52,130 nt of DNA from JBNKHG01 sp050290225. Its GTDB lineage: Bacteria; Pseudomonadota; Gammaproteobacteria; Pseudomonadales; Cellvibrionaceae. The notes below the pieces were generated by a model that was given only the letters and a program-made list of their open reading frames with translations, did no database searches and was not told the DNA's origin. Made by a program: the position numbers and the translations under genes. Where the stretch lies: contig JBNKHG010000045.1 in NCBI GenBank assembly GCA_050290225.1, positions 1-52,130 on the forward strand. The letters are read 5' to 3'. This document shows positions 41,243 through 49,934 of the stretch, in pieces. Numbering within the stretch: the first letter of the stretch is position 1; each line of letters begins with the position of its first letter.

Positions 41243-42769
41243 TTACAGACACTCGGGAGTGGTTTTCAAATGCAGACGTTGGCGGATATGCCGCGCCAGC
41301 AGATCCACGCCCATATTTAGCAGGGCTGCCGCCAGAATCAATACCAGCGCGCGGTCAAAGCGGAATTCTTCGAACGCCGAGTCGATGTAAAAGCCAAGGG
41401 TGGAGATGCCGAGAATGCCAAGGATGGCGGTTTCGCGCATAATCACTTCCCAGCGATAAAACAGAAATGCCAGCAGTTGCCGGTAAACCCGTGGCAACAC
41501 TTCGTAGGCGTAGCGATTCAGGCCGCGGCTGGCATCGTCGCGCAAACGTAAACCCTCGCTGTGCTGGCCCACCAGGTGGGCAATAATGGCGCCATTATGC
41601 AATGCCAGGGCGATAATGGCCGGCAACATCGATGGACCAAAAAGGAGCAGCCCGATAAATGCCAGCAGGTATTCCGGGGTGGATCGCATCACCACCAGCC
41701 AGCCGTCGCCGAGGTGGCGTATGGGGCTGGAAAAAAACAGGCGCGAGTTCAGGGGAAAACTCACCAGAGTCACCAGTGCTGTGACGACCAGTGCAATCTG
41801 GCTGAGGATTACGGTGTCGCAGAGTCCCGGCCAGAGTTGCGAATGCCACAATTGTTTAAACCACAGATAAAGCAGGTCCAACCGGTTTGGCAGGTTCTGG
41901 GTGTCCGAGGTTAAACCGCGTAGCGGTGACGGCACACTGTCCTCGGTGATAAATCGCAGGCCCATTTCCCAGGAGATACCGGCTACGGGTGGTAAATAAA
42001 CCAGCGCCGCTAACAGATACACAGGTACAAGTCGCCAGTGCAGCCAGAAACGCAGGCTGATAATGGCGGTGAACATCAGGTACAGGAGCGCAGCGGCCTG
42101 GTTGTACTGCCCTTCTTTAAAAGCGGTTTCCAGGTGGTAACCGAGGGTGGGCAGGCCGATAAAGCCCAGCACCACACTGGATCGAATCGCACACTCGAAG
42201 CGGTAGCTGGTGTAGGTGCGCAACGCCTTCAGGGCCAGTGGCAAGGTGGTATAGAAAAAAGCGCTTAGCGACGCAGCCGTTGAAAGGTTTTCACGCGGGG
42301 CGGGATCGGTCTCTTCAAACAGTTCACCGTAGATTTTGGCCAGGGTACCTGTATAGGGCAGGGCAATGGCCAGTACGCCGGTCAGTGGCGAAAGTCCAAA
42401 CAACTGAATAAATATCAACGCCCAGAAGAGTTCGTGGATAGCGCGGATAAAGGCACAGAACGCGCGGACAGTGCGGTGGCGGTACAAAAGCGATAACCCG
42501 AAGCCCGCAATGGCGGCCAGGGCAATGCCTTGCAGGGCAAAGGCCAGGGTATTGGCCAGTGCGAAAAACAGTTCGCGCCATGACCAGACGCTGGGCGATA
42601 TCAGGCCCTGCCCCATCCGTTTCAGTTCAATCCAGGGATCGGCAGCGGCCAGTTCCAGGTCCGCTGCGAACAGGCACAGCAGTGCCAGTATCGCAAACCA
42701 GAGACTGGTCTCGCGCAAGCGTCTGCTGCTGGTGTTAAAGCCTATGCTCATCGCGCTGTGAGTGGACAT
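41243..42769 (-). CDS. Fused ABC permease, PhnE-like, putative selenium transporter
   Basis: About 508 residues containing two PhnE-type permease domains in one chain. Each has an EAA-type loop: HELFWALIFIQLFGLSPLTG in the first half and STPEYLLAFIGLLLFGPSML with GQHSEGLRLRDDASRG in the second. About 12 membrane helices. Normal PhnE is a single domain of about 270 residues, so this is a tandem fusion. The start at 42769, 7 bases past the ATPase stop, fits the operon; the longer frame is not needed. Substrate assignment follows from the binding protein and mnmH next door. Confidence 0.85.
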   Translation of the reverse strand: MSTHSAMSIGFNTSSRRLRETSLWFAILALLCLFAADLELAAADPWIELKRMGQGLISPSVWSWRELFFALANTLAFALQGIALAAIAGFGLSLLYRHRTVRAFCAFIRAIHELFWALIFIQLFGLSPLTGVLAIALPYTGTLAKIYGELFEETDPAPRENLSTAASLSAFFYTTLPLALKALRTYTSYRFECAIRSSVVLGFIGLPTLGYHLETAFKEGQYNQAAALLYLMFTAIISLRFWLHWRLVPVYLLAALVYLPPVAGISWEMGLRFITEDSVPSPLRGLTSDTQNLPNRLDLLYLWFKQLWHSQLWPGLCDTVILSQIALVVTALVTLVSFPLNSRLFFSSPIRHLGDGWLVVMRSTPEYLLAFIGLLLFGPSMLPAIIALALHNGAIIAHLVGQHSEGLRLRDDASRGLNRYAYEVLPRVYRQLLAFLFYRWEVIMRETAILGILGISTLGFYIDSAFEEFRFDRALVLILAAALLNMGVDLLARHIRQRLHLKTTPECL

Positions 42770-42776
42770 TCCGGCA

Positions 42777-43505
42777 CTAGTCGTAGAGTCGCGCCAATTG
42801 CTGGCGGGTGATCGCTTTTGCCGGGGCGTCCAACGCGATACGCCCCTGTTTGAGGCCGATGACACGGTCGCACACCTGCAAAGCCTGCTCCACATCGTGC
42901 AGGGCCAAAACCAGGGTGTCGTGGCTGTGGCTCAGGTGCTGCAATACCCTGTCCGCCTGGTAATCGTCCAGTGCAGATACCGGTTCATCGGCCAATAATA
43001 CCGGGCGTTTTTGGTAGAGTGCCCGGCCAATGGCTGTTCGTTGCTGCTGGCCGCCGGAGAGCCGGTCAACGGAGGTCAGCATCTGCTCGTCCAGGGCCAG
43101 GGTTTCGGCAATGGCGCGCACCTCCGCCAGGGGCTTCGGCAGCGGTTTGATCAAGTTGCAAAGATTGTAGAGACTGCTATGGCGGTGCAGGGCGCCCATA
43201 TAGATATTGTGGTAAACACTCAGCATGGGAACCAGCCCCGTTTGCTGTGGGCACCAGGCTACCTGCCGAGGTTGCAATCGGCGCAGGTGGCGCAACAGGG
43301 TTGATTTGCCGGCCCCGGACTTGCCCAGCAGCGCCACGCGTTCGCCGCGGGCGATACTAAGCGATAATTGGCGCAACACGGTTTGGCCCTGGTAATCCAG
43401 CCGGACATCATCGAGCTGGAATAGCGGACTCCTCAGCTCGTCCTGGCCAGCTTCGATTTGATTGTACGGGGCCCGGGGTGCGTGCGCGTGCGTGCCGCTG
43501 TCCAT
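42777..43505 (-). CDS. ABC transporter ATP-binding protein, PhnC-like
   Basis: A 242-residue ATPase: Walker A GKSGAGKST, Q-loop CPQQTGLVPMLSV, signature LSGGQQQR, Walker B VLLADEPVSALD and H-loop LALHDVEQA. It lies between the binding-protein and permease genes; its ATG overlaps the binding-protein TGA by one base (TGATG). Together they form a complete importer. Confidence 0.93.
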   Translation of the reverse strand: MDSGTHAHAPRAPYNQIEAGQDELRSPLFQLDDVRLDYQGQTVLRQLSLSIARGERVALLGKSGAGKSTLLRHLRRLQPRQVAWCPQQTGLVPMLSVYHNIYMGALHRHSSLYNLCNLIKPLPKPLAEVRAIAETLALDEQMLTSVDRLSGGQQQRTAIGRALYQKRPVLLADEPVSALDDYQADRVLQHLSHSHDTLVLALHDVEQALQVCDRVIGLKQGRIALDAPAKAITRQQLARLYD

Positions 43506-44365
43506 CAGTTATCGATCAGGCCGATAGCCAGTGCGGTATCCTTGATCGGCTGGTAATCGTCATTGCTGGCGTCGACAAAGGACTGGCGAGGAAACGCCGC
43601 CAGCAGTTTTTTTTCACGCATGCCGAGCAAGGCTGTTTTGACCTTGGCCTTGAAACCCTCGCCCCAACGGCTGTCCACATCGCCGCGGATGGTCCACTGG
43701 TAGTCGGGGTAGGTCGGGGTTTCCCAGATCACTTTTACCTTATCCGGATTGATCAAACCGTCGGCCAGTTCCTTTTCCCATACCTTGTAATTGACTGCCC
43801 CCAGGTCGTAGGCGCCCGCCTGCACCAGGGCGATGGTGCGGCTGTGATCGCCGCTGAATCCCACCCGTTTAAAGGCGGCCGAGGGAGACTTCGAGTGGTT
43901 GAGGCGAATGTAGTATTCCGGCATCAGTCGTCCGGAGGTGGAACCTTTGGAGCCGAATGTGAAGGTCAGTTCCGCCATTGCCGTCAAGTCCCGGGGATAG
44001 GCGTTGCTTTTTTCCAGGCCGGTGCGGCTGTTGGCGATAAAATAGGTTTTGAAAAACTGGTCCTCATAACCCTGGGCGATGGCCTCGCTGCCGGGCACCC
44101 GTTGGCGTGCCTGAACGCCAGAAAGGCCGCCGAACCAGGCCAGTTGAACCTGGTTGTTGCGAAATGCGTTCACCGCTGCGGCGTAGCTTTTGACGGGAAT
44201 GTACGTCACTGACACACCCAATTGCGCTTGCAGGTATTCAGCTACCTGTCCAAAGCGTTGTTGCAGTCGCGATTCATCCTGGTCGGGTATCGCGGTGAAG
44301 GTGAAGGTTTCAGCCTGGAGACTGAGAGAAACGAGCAGCGCTGCTAGAACAGTCAATAACCGCAC
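43505..44365 (-). CDS. Phosphonate-type binding protein, putative selenate/selenium ABC transporter
   Basis: About 286 residues. Signal peptide LTVLAALLVSLSLQA; mature PhnD-like periplasmic-binding fold with FTAIPDQDESRL at the start, WFGGLSGVQARQ, FTFGSKGSTSGRLMPEYY (anion-binding Ser/Thr loop) and DLGAVNYKVWE. This matches the family called 'putative selenate ABC transporter periplasmic binding protein', which is assigned from its constant company of selD/mnmH rather than from transport assays. The GTG at 44365 has AAAGGAG upstream and a proper signal peptide. Confidence 0.85.
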   Translation of the reverse strand: MRLLTVLAALLVSLSLQAETFTFTAIPDQDESRLQQRFGQVAEYLQAQLGVSVTYIPVKSYAAAVNAFRNNQVQLAWFGGLSGVQARQRVPGSEAIAQGYEDQFFKTYFIANSRTGLEKSNAYPRDLTAMAELTFTFGSKGSTSGRLMPEYYIRLNHSKSPSAAFKRVGFSGDHSRTIALVQAGAYDLGAVNYKVWEKELADGLINPDKVKVIWETPTYPDYQWTIRGDVDSRWGEGFKAKVKTALLGMREKKLLAAFPRQSFVDASNDDYQPIKDTALAIGLIDN

Positions 44366-44403
44366 GGTGCATTCTCCTTTATCAGTTAAAAGTTGTGGTT
44401 GGT

Positions 44404-45522
44404 CTAGGGCAGGTGATGGCATCCCTCCGCCCAGTGCAGCAGTTCCTCATGGTTGCCTCGGAAAATAGCACGGCCATCCCGCTGGTCCTGCTGGTAGTCG
44501 TACATGGGATCATAGTATTGGGTTAGCAACAGCTCGATACCGGGGCGGAAACCGTCGCTGTCCCCCTTCTCCACCAGGGCATCGATGGCCTCGCTGAATG
44601 TGTGGCGCAGCTGCTGGTGACGATCCCCGCCAAGGCGTTTGCGAATGCGATCCAGGTTGCCCAAAATCTGCTCCCGGAATTGAGCCGCGCCTTCATCCTC
44701 GCCGAATTGCTGGCGGTAGAGCGGCAACGCGCCGGTAACATAATCAGCCAGGACGATCTCGATACGCTCCTCCATGGGGGTTTCCAGAATCGCCAGCGGT
44801 GCCGTTTGCATTGCGTCCTTCAATTTGAGCGGTAGCGCCACGCGGCCGATCAGCTTGCCCTCGTCTTCCACATACAGGGGGTTGCCGGTTTGGGCGTGGT
44901 ATTTCATCATCGCGATACCAAGCGCATTCTCAAAATCGATCTGACTCGGTTGCGGGTCCAGCTGTCGGCCGAAGGCGGAGCCCCTGTGCCTGGCCAGGCC
45001 TTCCAGGTCGACGGCACGGGGACCGTCTGCGAGCTTCATCAGGTCGTGAATCAGCAGCGTTTTACCGCTACCGGTGCGGCCACTGATGAGGGCAATGGGA
45101 AGGGTTTCGCTGAGGTGATCCAGTTCGTCGATCAGAAACCGGCGCATCGCCTTGTAGCCGCCCTTTACCAGCGGATAGTCAACACCGGCATCCCGGATCA
45201 GCTGCTGGCTCAGGCGCGAGCGCAGACCTCCGCGAAAACAGTAGAGATAACCGTCGGGATTGGCCTGGATATGCGCCAGCCAGGCCTGCCGGCGCTGGGC
45301 CTTGACCTCGTCGGTAGCCAGTTGCCAGCCCAACGCAATGGCCGCGTCCTGGCCCTGCTCTTTGTAGCGGGTGCCGATCATCTGGCGCTGTTCGTTATCC
45401 AGCAGGGGAATATTACGGCTGCTGGGGAAGGCGCCCTTCTCAAATTCCACCGGTGCACGCACATCCATCAGGGGGATGTCGTTTAGAAACAGCTGGCGGT
45501 AATCGTCGGTGTCGGGGCGCAT
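44404..45522 (-). CDS. mnmH: tRNA 2-selenouridine synthase MnmH (SelU/YbbB)
   Basis: A 372-residue protein with an N-terminal rhodanese domain (LMDVRAPVEFEKGAFP; catalytic Cys in YCFRGGLRSR) and a C-terminal P-loop domain (ISGRTGSGKTLLIHDL). MnmH converts 2-thiouridine at the tRNA wobble position to 2-selenouridine with selenophosphate, via a geranylated intermediate. The enzyme therefore needs SelD, which is not in the window. It is first in the five-gene run with the putative selenium importer. Confidence 0.95.
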   Translation of the reverse strand: MRPDTDDYRQLFLNDIPLMDVRAPVEFEKGAFPSSRNIPLLDNEQRQMIGTRYKEQGQDAAIALGWQLATDEVKAQRRQAWLAHIQANPDGYLYCFRGGLRSRLSQQLIRDAGVDYPLVKGGYKAMRRFLIDELDHLSETLPIALISGRTGSGKTLLIHDLMKLADGPRAVDLEGLARHRGSAFGRQLDPQPSQIDFENALGIAMMKYHAQTGNPLYVEDEGKLIGRVALPLKLKDAMQTAPLAILETPMEERIEIVLADYVTGALPLYRQQFGEDEGAAQFREQILGNLDRIRKRLGGDRHQQLRHTFSEAIDALVEKGDSDGFRPGIELLLTQYYDPMYDYQQDQRDGRAIFRGNHEELLHWAEGCHHLP

Positions 45523-45607
45523 GGCGGCTCTTCTGGGAAAACGGGGAATTTTAGCGGGCCACAGGGATGTTGAACAGTCCGATCCGGGGTCGGTTTTCAG
45601 ACGCGAC

Positions 45608-47038
45608 TTAACTGCTCGGGTTTTCCATTTGCGGTCGATGCCCTACCTCCCTCACCTGGACGGCGTCAATCCCCGAACCACTCAAAATATCCGAGATCAC
45701 CACGACCCGGTCCTGTGAATGAAAGTGCTCTTTCTCCATCAATAACTCAAATGCCCTGGTCAGGGTTTTTTCCGGATCACTGCTGAAGTCCAGCTTGTGG
45801 CAGTAGACGTTGCGGGCAAGTCCCAGTTGACGGCGGGTGCGCCCGTCGTTGGTAAATGCGTAAATGACCGGGTGCTGGGGGTGACAGTTGGCCACGAAGT
45901 TGGCCATCAGTCCGCGGCGGGTGATCACTACTATGGCCTTGGCGCGCATGGACTCAGCCAGGTGCACAGCGCTGGCGGCGATATTCTGCTTGTTGTCGTC
46001 AAGTTGCAGTTCCTCCGAAAAGCGCAGGCCCGGGTGGCGCTCCACCGAACAGGCGATCTTGTCCAGAGCCTCAACACACTTGACCGGGTACTTGCCTACC
46101 GTGGTCTCCCCCGACAGCATTATGGCGTCGGCTTCTTCGTATACGGCGTTGGCGACGTCGGTAACTTCGGCGCGGGTGGGCATGGGGGATTCGATCATGG
46201 ATTCCAGCATATGGGTGGCGACGATCACCCGCTTACCCTTCTGCGCGCAGAGTTTGACGATGCGGCGTTGCACATTGGGCAGTTCATAGAAATTGATCTC
46301 CACCCCCAGGTCGCCGCGGGCCACCATTATGCCGTCGGCGGCGTCGATAATCTCGTCGATATTCTCGACGCCGAGGTGGTCCTCGATCTTGGCGATTACT
46401 TTAATTTTGTTGGCCTTGTCCCCCAGCAGGGTGCGCAGCTCGTGAATGTCGGTAGCCTCGCGCACAAAGGACAGGGCGATAAAGTCCAGGTCCTGTTCCA
46501 TGGCGAAGAGGATATCGCGTTTGTCCTTATTGGTGATGGCAGGCAGGTTCACGCGAATGCCCGGCAGATTGACGTGGCGTTTGCTCTTGAGCACACCGCC
46601 GTCGATCACCCGGCACTGCATCACCCGCTCCTCCTTCTCCAGGATCTCCAGGTTGATCAGGCCGTTGTCCACGGTGAGTTTGTCGCCTACCTGCATATCG
46701 GTGATCAGATCGTCGTAGTTGACCATCACCGAATGTTCTTCCACATCCTCGGCACCGCGGGCAACGACCGAAATGACATCCCCTTCCTGCAGGTTGAGGT
46801 CGTCGTTCATCTCACCGGTGCGGATTTCAGGCCCCTGGGTGTCGAGCAGAATGGCCACCGGGTACTTCAGTTTTTTATTCAGTGTCTGGATCGCCTTGAT
46901 CACCTTGGCGTGGGATTCGTGATCGCCATGGGACATATTCAGTCGCGCCACGTTCATTCCCGCCATGGCAAGTTTTTCCAGCATTTCCAGTGATTCGGTG
47001 GCGGGGCCGATGGTGCAGATGATTTTGGTTTTACGCAT
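45608..47038 (-). CDS. pyk: Pyruvate kinase
   Basis: About 476 residues, the normal length. Start MRKTKIICTIGPATES; active-site Arg/Asn in NVARLNMSHGDHE; the signature IKVIAKIEDHLGVENIDEI with the catalytic Lys; metal acids in GIMVARGDLGVE; ATHMLESM; and the C-terminal allosteric domain with TRRGLMANF. It converts phosphoenolpyruvate and ADP to pyruvate and ATP. The ATG at 47038 is used; an upstream TTG is not needed. It reads away from the lipase-maturation-factor gene across an unusual palindromic intergenic region. Confidence 0.97.
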   Translation of the reverse strand: MRKTKIICTIGPATESLEMLEKLAMAGMNVARLNMSHGDHESHAKVIKAIQTLNKKLKYPVAILLDTQGPEIRTGEMNDDLNLQEGDVISVVARGAEDVEEHSVMVNYDDLITDMQVGDKLTVDNGLINLEILEKEERVMQCRVIDGGVLKSKRHVNLPGIRVNLPAITNKDKRDILFAMEQDLDFIALSFVREATDIHELRTLLGDKANKIKVIAKIEDHLGVENIDEIIDAADGIMVARGDLGVEINFYELPNVQRRIVKLCAQKGKRVIVATHMLESMIESPMPTRAEVTDVANAVYEEADAIMLSGETTVGKYPVKCVEALDKIACSVERHPGLRFSEELQLDDNKQNIAASAVHLAESMRAKAIVVITRRGLMANFVANCHPQHPVIYAFTNDGRTRRQLGLARNVYCHKLDFSSDPEKTLTRAFELLMEKEHFHSQDRVVVISDILSGSGIDAVQVREVGHRPQMENPSS

Positions 47039-47098
47039 GGGGCAGCTCAAATCCAGTGGGTGTAGACTTATGACAAGGGATCATACACCGACTTTTGG

Positions 47099-47121
47099 CG
47101 GGGAATCACTGGAATTCCCCG
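47099..47121. repeat. 8-bp-arm hairpin upstream of pyk
   Basis: CGGGGAAT (47099-47106) pairs with ATTCCCCG (47114-47121) around 7 bases. It lies 60-85 bases upstream of the pyk start. On the plus strand it is followed by TTTCTTC, so it could end stray transcription toward the right; on the minus strand it may be a 5' leader hairpin of the pyk mRNA. Confidence 0.55.
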
Positions 47122-47134
47122 TTTCTTCACACTT

Positions 47135-47174
47135 AGCGTCGGTTTACACGATTCAAATCGTGTAAACCGACGCT
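47135..47174. repeat. Perfect 19-bp palindrome between pyk and the LMF gene
   Basis: AGCGTCGGTTTACACGATT (47135-47153), centre CA, then its exact reverse complement (47156-47174). It lies in the divergent region between pyk and the lipase-maturation-factor gene, 26 bases before the latter's ATG. Perfect arms of this length are unlikely by chance. No T-run follows, so an ordinary terminator is unlikely. Confidence 0.9.
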
Positions 47175-47200
47175 GGATTGATGATGGGGTTCTTCGTTCG

Positions 47201-49021
47201 ATGTCGAAGGTTATGCCGATGCGGGGGGGTTGTAAGCCACTGCTGATTTATGATGGCGACTGCCGGTTTTGCCGTTATGCGGTGGGCTACGCCCGTGAGG
47301 TGACCGCCGGGCGGGTGGATTACCAGTGTTACCAGACGGCTGCGCCCGACTTCCCCGATATCGATCTGCAAACCTTTCGCGATGCCATCCAATTGTTCGA
47401 GTCGGGTGAGCGATACAGCGCAGCCGAGGCGACATTCAGGCTGCTGGCCATTGGTGGGCGACCGGGGTTGCTTTGGCTCTATCAACGCCTGCCGCTGTTT
47501 GCCTGGCTCAGCGAGCGGGCCTATCACTGGGTGGCGGCGCACCGTACTCTCTGTTACCGCATTGCACACCTGTGCTGGGGAGAGCACTGGCGCCCGCTGC
47601 AATACCAGCGCACCCACTGGCTGTTTTTTCGGGGATTGGGGCTGATCTACCTGATCGCCTTCGCATCTATCGGGGTCCAGATACTCGGATTGGTGGGCAG
47701 CGGTGGTATAGCGCCTCTGGCGCCATACCTGGAAGCCGTAACCCATGAGCACGGCTGGCGCGGCTATTTTATGGCGCCCAATCTGTTTTGGTTGTCATCC
47801 TCGGACCTGTGGCTGACGCTGATGCCCTGGGCGGGTGCTGTCAGTGCGGTGCTGTTGCTGGTGAACGTGTTTCCCCGTACCAGCCTCTGGTTGAACTATG
47901 TGTTCTACCTGTCGCTGGTGCACGCCGGGCAGATGTTTACCCGCTACCAGTGGGATATCCTGCTGCTCGAGGTGGGGGTGCTGGCTATCGTTATGAGCTA
48001 CTGGCCGCGGCTGGGAACCTGGCTGGGGCGTTGGTTACTGTTTCGATTTGTGTTGTTGTCCGGCGCCGTCAAACTTCTGAGCGGTGATAGCAGTTGGCAG
48101 GATTTGACCGCATTGGCTTTTCACTTTGAAACACAGCCTCTGCCGACTCCGCTGGCCTGGTATTTTCACCATCTCCCGGAAGGCGCCCTGCAGGCGATGG
48201 CAGCGTTGCTTTTTGTGATCGAACTGGGGTTGCCACTGCTGATCTTTATGCCACGTTATCTGCGTTACTCGGCCGCGGCTGGCTTCACTCTGCTGCAGGT
48301 AATGATTCTGCTGACCGGCAGCTATAACTTTTTTAACCTGCTTACCCTGCTGTTGTGCCTGCTGTTGCTCGATGACAGCCGTTTTAAAGCCTGGGTGCCA
48401 CTGATGCACGGCGCCGATATCCATCATCCGCCCAAGCGTCCCCATTGGATATTGCCCGGTGCGTTAACAGCGGTATTGCTGAGTGCCAGTATGACCCATA
48501 CGGTTGCGACCCTGCGGAGGAGCTATCCCTCTGAACCCTGGCTCAGCCTGGTGAGGCTGACACAGCCGTTTTTTGTCGCCAACGGCTATGGCGTATTCGC
48601 AGTGATCACCCGCCATCGTCGGGAGATTGTGATCGAGGGGTCTCACAATGGTAAGGAATGGCTGGCCTACCGTTTTCGCTATAAACCGAACTCTGTGATG
48701 CAAAGACCCACGCTGGCCACGCCCCATCAGCCGCGTCTGGACTGGCAACTGTGGTTTGCCGCGCTCAAGTCGAGGCCCGAACCCTGGTTCGACAACCTGT
48801 TGTTGCGTTTGCTGGACAACGATCCGAGAGTGCTCGCCTTACTGGCCCACAACCCCTTCGCCGAGACACCGCCGCGCTATGTGCGTGCCGGTCTCTACCA
48901 GTATCGATTCAGCACCTCGGCGGAAAAGGCCGCCACCGGGGCCTGGTGGCATCGACAATGGTTGGGAGACTATTCTCCCCCCTTGGGTTTGTTACCGTTC
49001 GACGCCGGAGCCCACAAATAG
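47201..49021 (+). CDS. DCC thioredoxin-like domain fused to lipase maturation factor domain
   Basis: A 606-residue membrane protein. Residues 14-130 are a DCC/DUF393 domain (IYDGDCRFCRYAVGY, with Cys21 and Cys24 as CxxC). Residues about 140-425 hold at least eight membrane helices of the HTTM/LMF type (YQWDILLLEVGVLAI). The C-terminal domain has the LMF1 signature: RLDWQLWFAAL, NPFAETPPRYVRAGLYQYRF and WWHRQWLGDYSPPL. In animals LMF1 helps lipases fold in the ER; bacterial copies may aid disulfide-containing exported enzymes, which the CxxC domain would suit. ATG 47219, 8 bases after GAAGG, is an alternative start. Confidence 0.87.
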   Translation: MSKVMPMRGGCKPLLIYDGDCRFCRYAVGYAREVTAGRVDYQCYQTAAPDFPDIDLQTFRDAIQLFESGERYSAAEATFRLLAIGGRPGLLWLYQRLPLFAWLSERAYHWVAAHRTLCYRIAHLCWGEHWRPLQYQRTHWLFFRGLGLIYLIAFASIGVQILGLVGSGGIAPLAPYLEAVTHEHGWRGYFMAPNLFWLSSSDLWLTLMPWAGAVSAVLLLVNVFPRTSLWLNYVFYLSLVHAGQMFTRYQWDILLLEVGVLAIVMSYWPRLGTWLGRWLLFRFVLLSGAVKLLSGDSSWQDLTALAFHFETQPLPTPLAWYFHHLPEGALQAMAALLFVIELGLPLLIFMPRYLRYSAAAGFTLLQVMILLTGSYNFFNLLTLLLCLLLLDDSRFKAWVPLMHGADIHHPPKRPHWILPGALTAVLLSASMTHTVATLRRSYPSEPWLSLVRLTQPFFVANGYGVFAVITRHRREIVIEGSHNGKEWLAYRFRYKPNSVMQRPTLATPHQPRLDWQLWFAALKSRPEPWFDNLLLRLLDNDPRVLALLAHNPFAETPPRYVRAGLYQYRFSTSAEKAATGAWWHRQWLGDYSPPLGLLPFDAGAHK

Positions 49022-49105
49022 CCCGACATCGCACCGGCGGCAAGGTAAAATGGCGACAGTTTTTAACCCCTGAGTATTCCGATCGAGGCTCGCCGACGCA
49101 GCGTT

Positions 49106-49825
49106 ATGGAACTGATTTTTATTCTGGTAGAGCCGGCAGTGCCGGAAAATATCGGCGCCAGTGCCCGGGCCCTGAAAACCATGGGTTTTGAACGGTTGCG
49201 GCTGGTCAATACCCGACAACACCGACACAAGCAGGCGCGTATCCTGGCCCATGGCTCCAGTGATATTCTCGCCGCCGCCGAGAGCTTTGACTGTCTGGAA
49301 GACGCCCTGGTGGATATCGACCTGGCCATCGCCACCTCCGCCAAACCGCGCCACCGTTGGCGCGACCTGTTAACGCCGGTGCAAGTGCGGGAGCTTATCG
49401 CCAATAAGGTGGAGGCTGGTGCTAGTGCGCTGGATCGGGTGGCCCTGGTGTTCGGGTGTGAGGAATCGGGTCTCAGTAGCGCACAACTGGAGACCTGCGA
49501 CATTGTGTCGGGGATTCCCCTGGCGGCCAGCTACCCCTCCCTGAACCTGTCGCAGGCGGTGATGCTTTACGCCTACGAGTTGAGTCAGCTACGGCTCGGC
49601 CTGAAACAGCGCGACAGGGCGATGGACGATAATCATGTCGCACAGTGGCGGGCGTTGAAAGCCAAGCTGCAACAGATGTTGCCAATGCTGTCTTATGAAC
49701 CCGATTCCACCCTCTACCGCTGGGCGATGGAAAAATCGGGCCGGCTGGGGGCCAAGGATGTCGGTTTTCTGCACAGCCTTTGTGACAAGGTACTGCAGCT
49801 TACGGATAAACGATCATCGGATTAA
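49106..49825 (+). CDS. SpoU-family tRNA/rRNA methyltransferase, LasT/TrmJ-like
   Basis: A 239-residue SPOUT methyltransferase. Motif 1 NIGASARALKTMGFERL, motif 2 VFGCEESGLSSAQL and motif 3 YPSLNLSQAVMLYAYEL build the knotted SAM site. The spacing and the AHGSSDIL segment fit E. coli LasT (YjtD) better than TrmJ itself. It would 2'-O-methylate a ribose in tRNA or rRNA; the exact target is unproven for LasT. It is probably transcribed alone or after the LMF gene, which ends 84 bases earlier. Confidence 0.87.
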   Translation: MELIFILVEPAVPENIGASARALKTMGFERLRLVNTRQHRHKQARILAHGSSDILAAAESFDCLEDALVDIDLAIATSAKPRHRWRDLLTPVQVRELIANKVEAGASALDRVALVFGCEESGLSSAQLETCDIVSGIPLAASYPSLNLSQAVMLYAYELSQLRLGLKQRDRAMDDNHVAQWRALKAKLQQMLPMLSYEPDSTLYRWAMEKSGRLGAKDVGFLHSLCDKVLQLTDKRSSD

Positions 49826-49934
49826 CAGCTGGCTGCCGCCGTTTCGAGTCACAGCCTTCAAGGGCTGCTGGCACATCGATACCCGCTGGGGCAGAATTGA
49901 CCGGGAATAAGAATAAAGGGGCGGGATATTCTCA

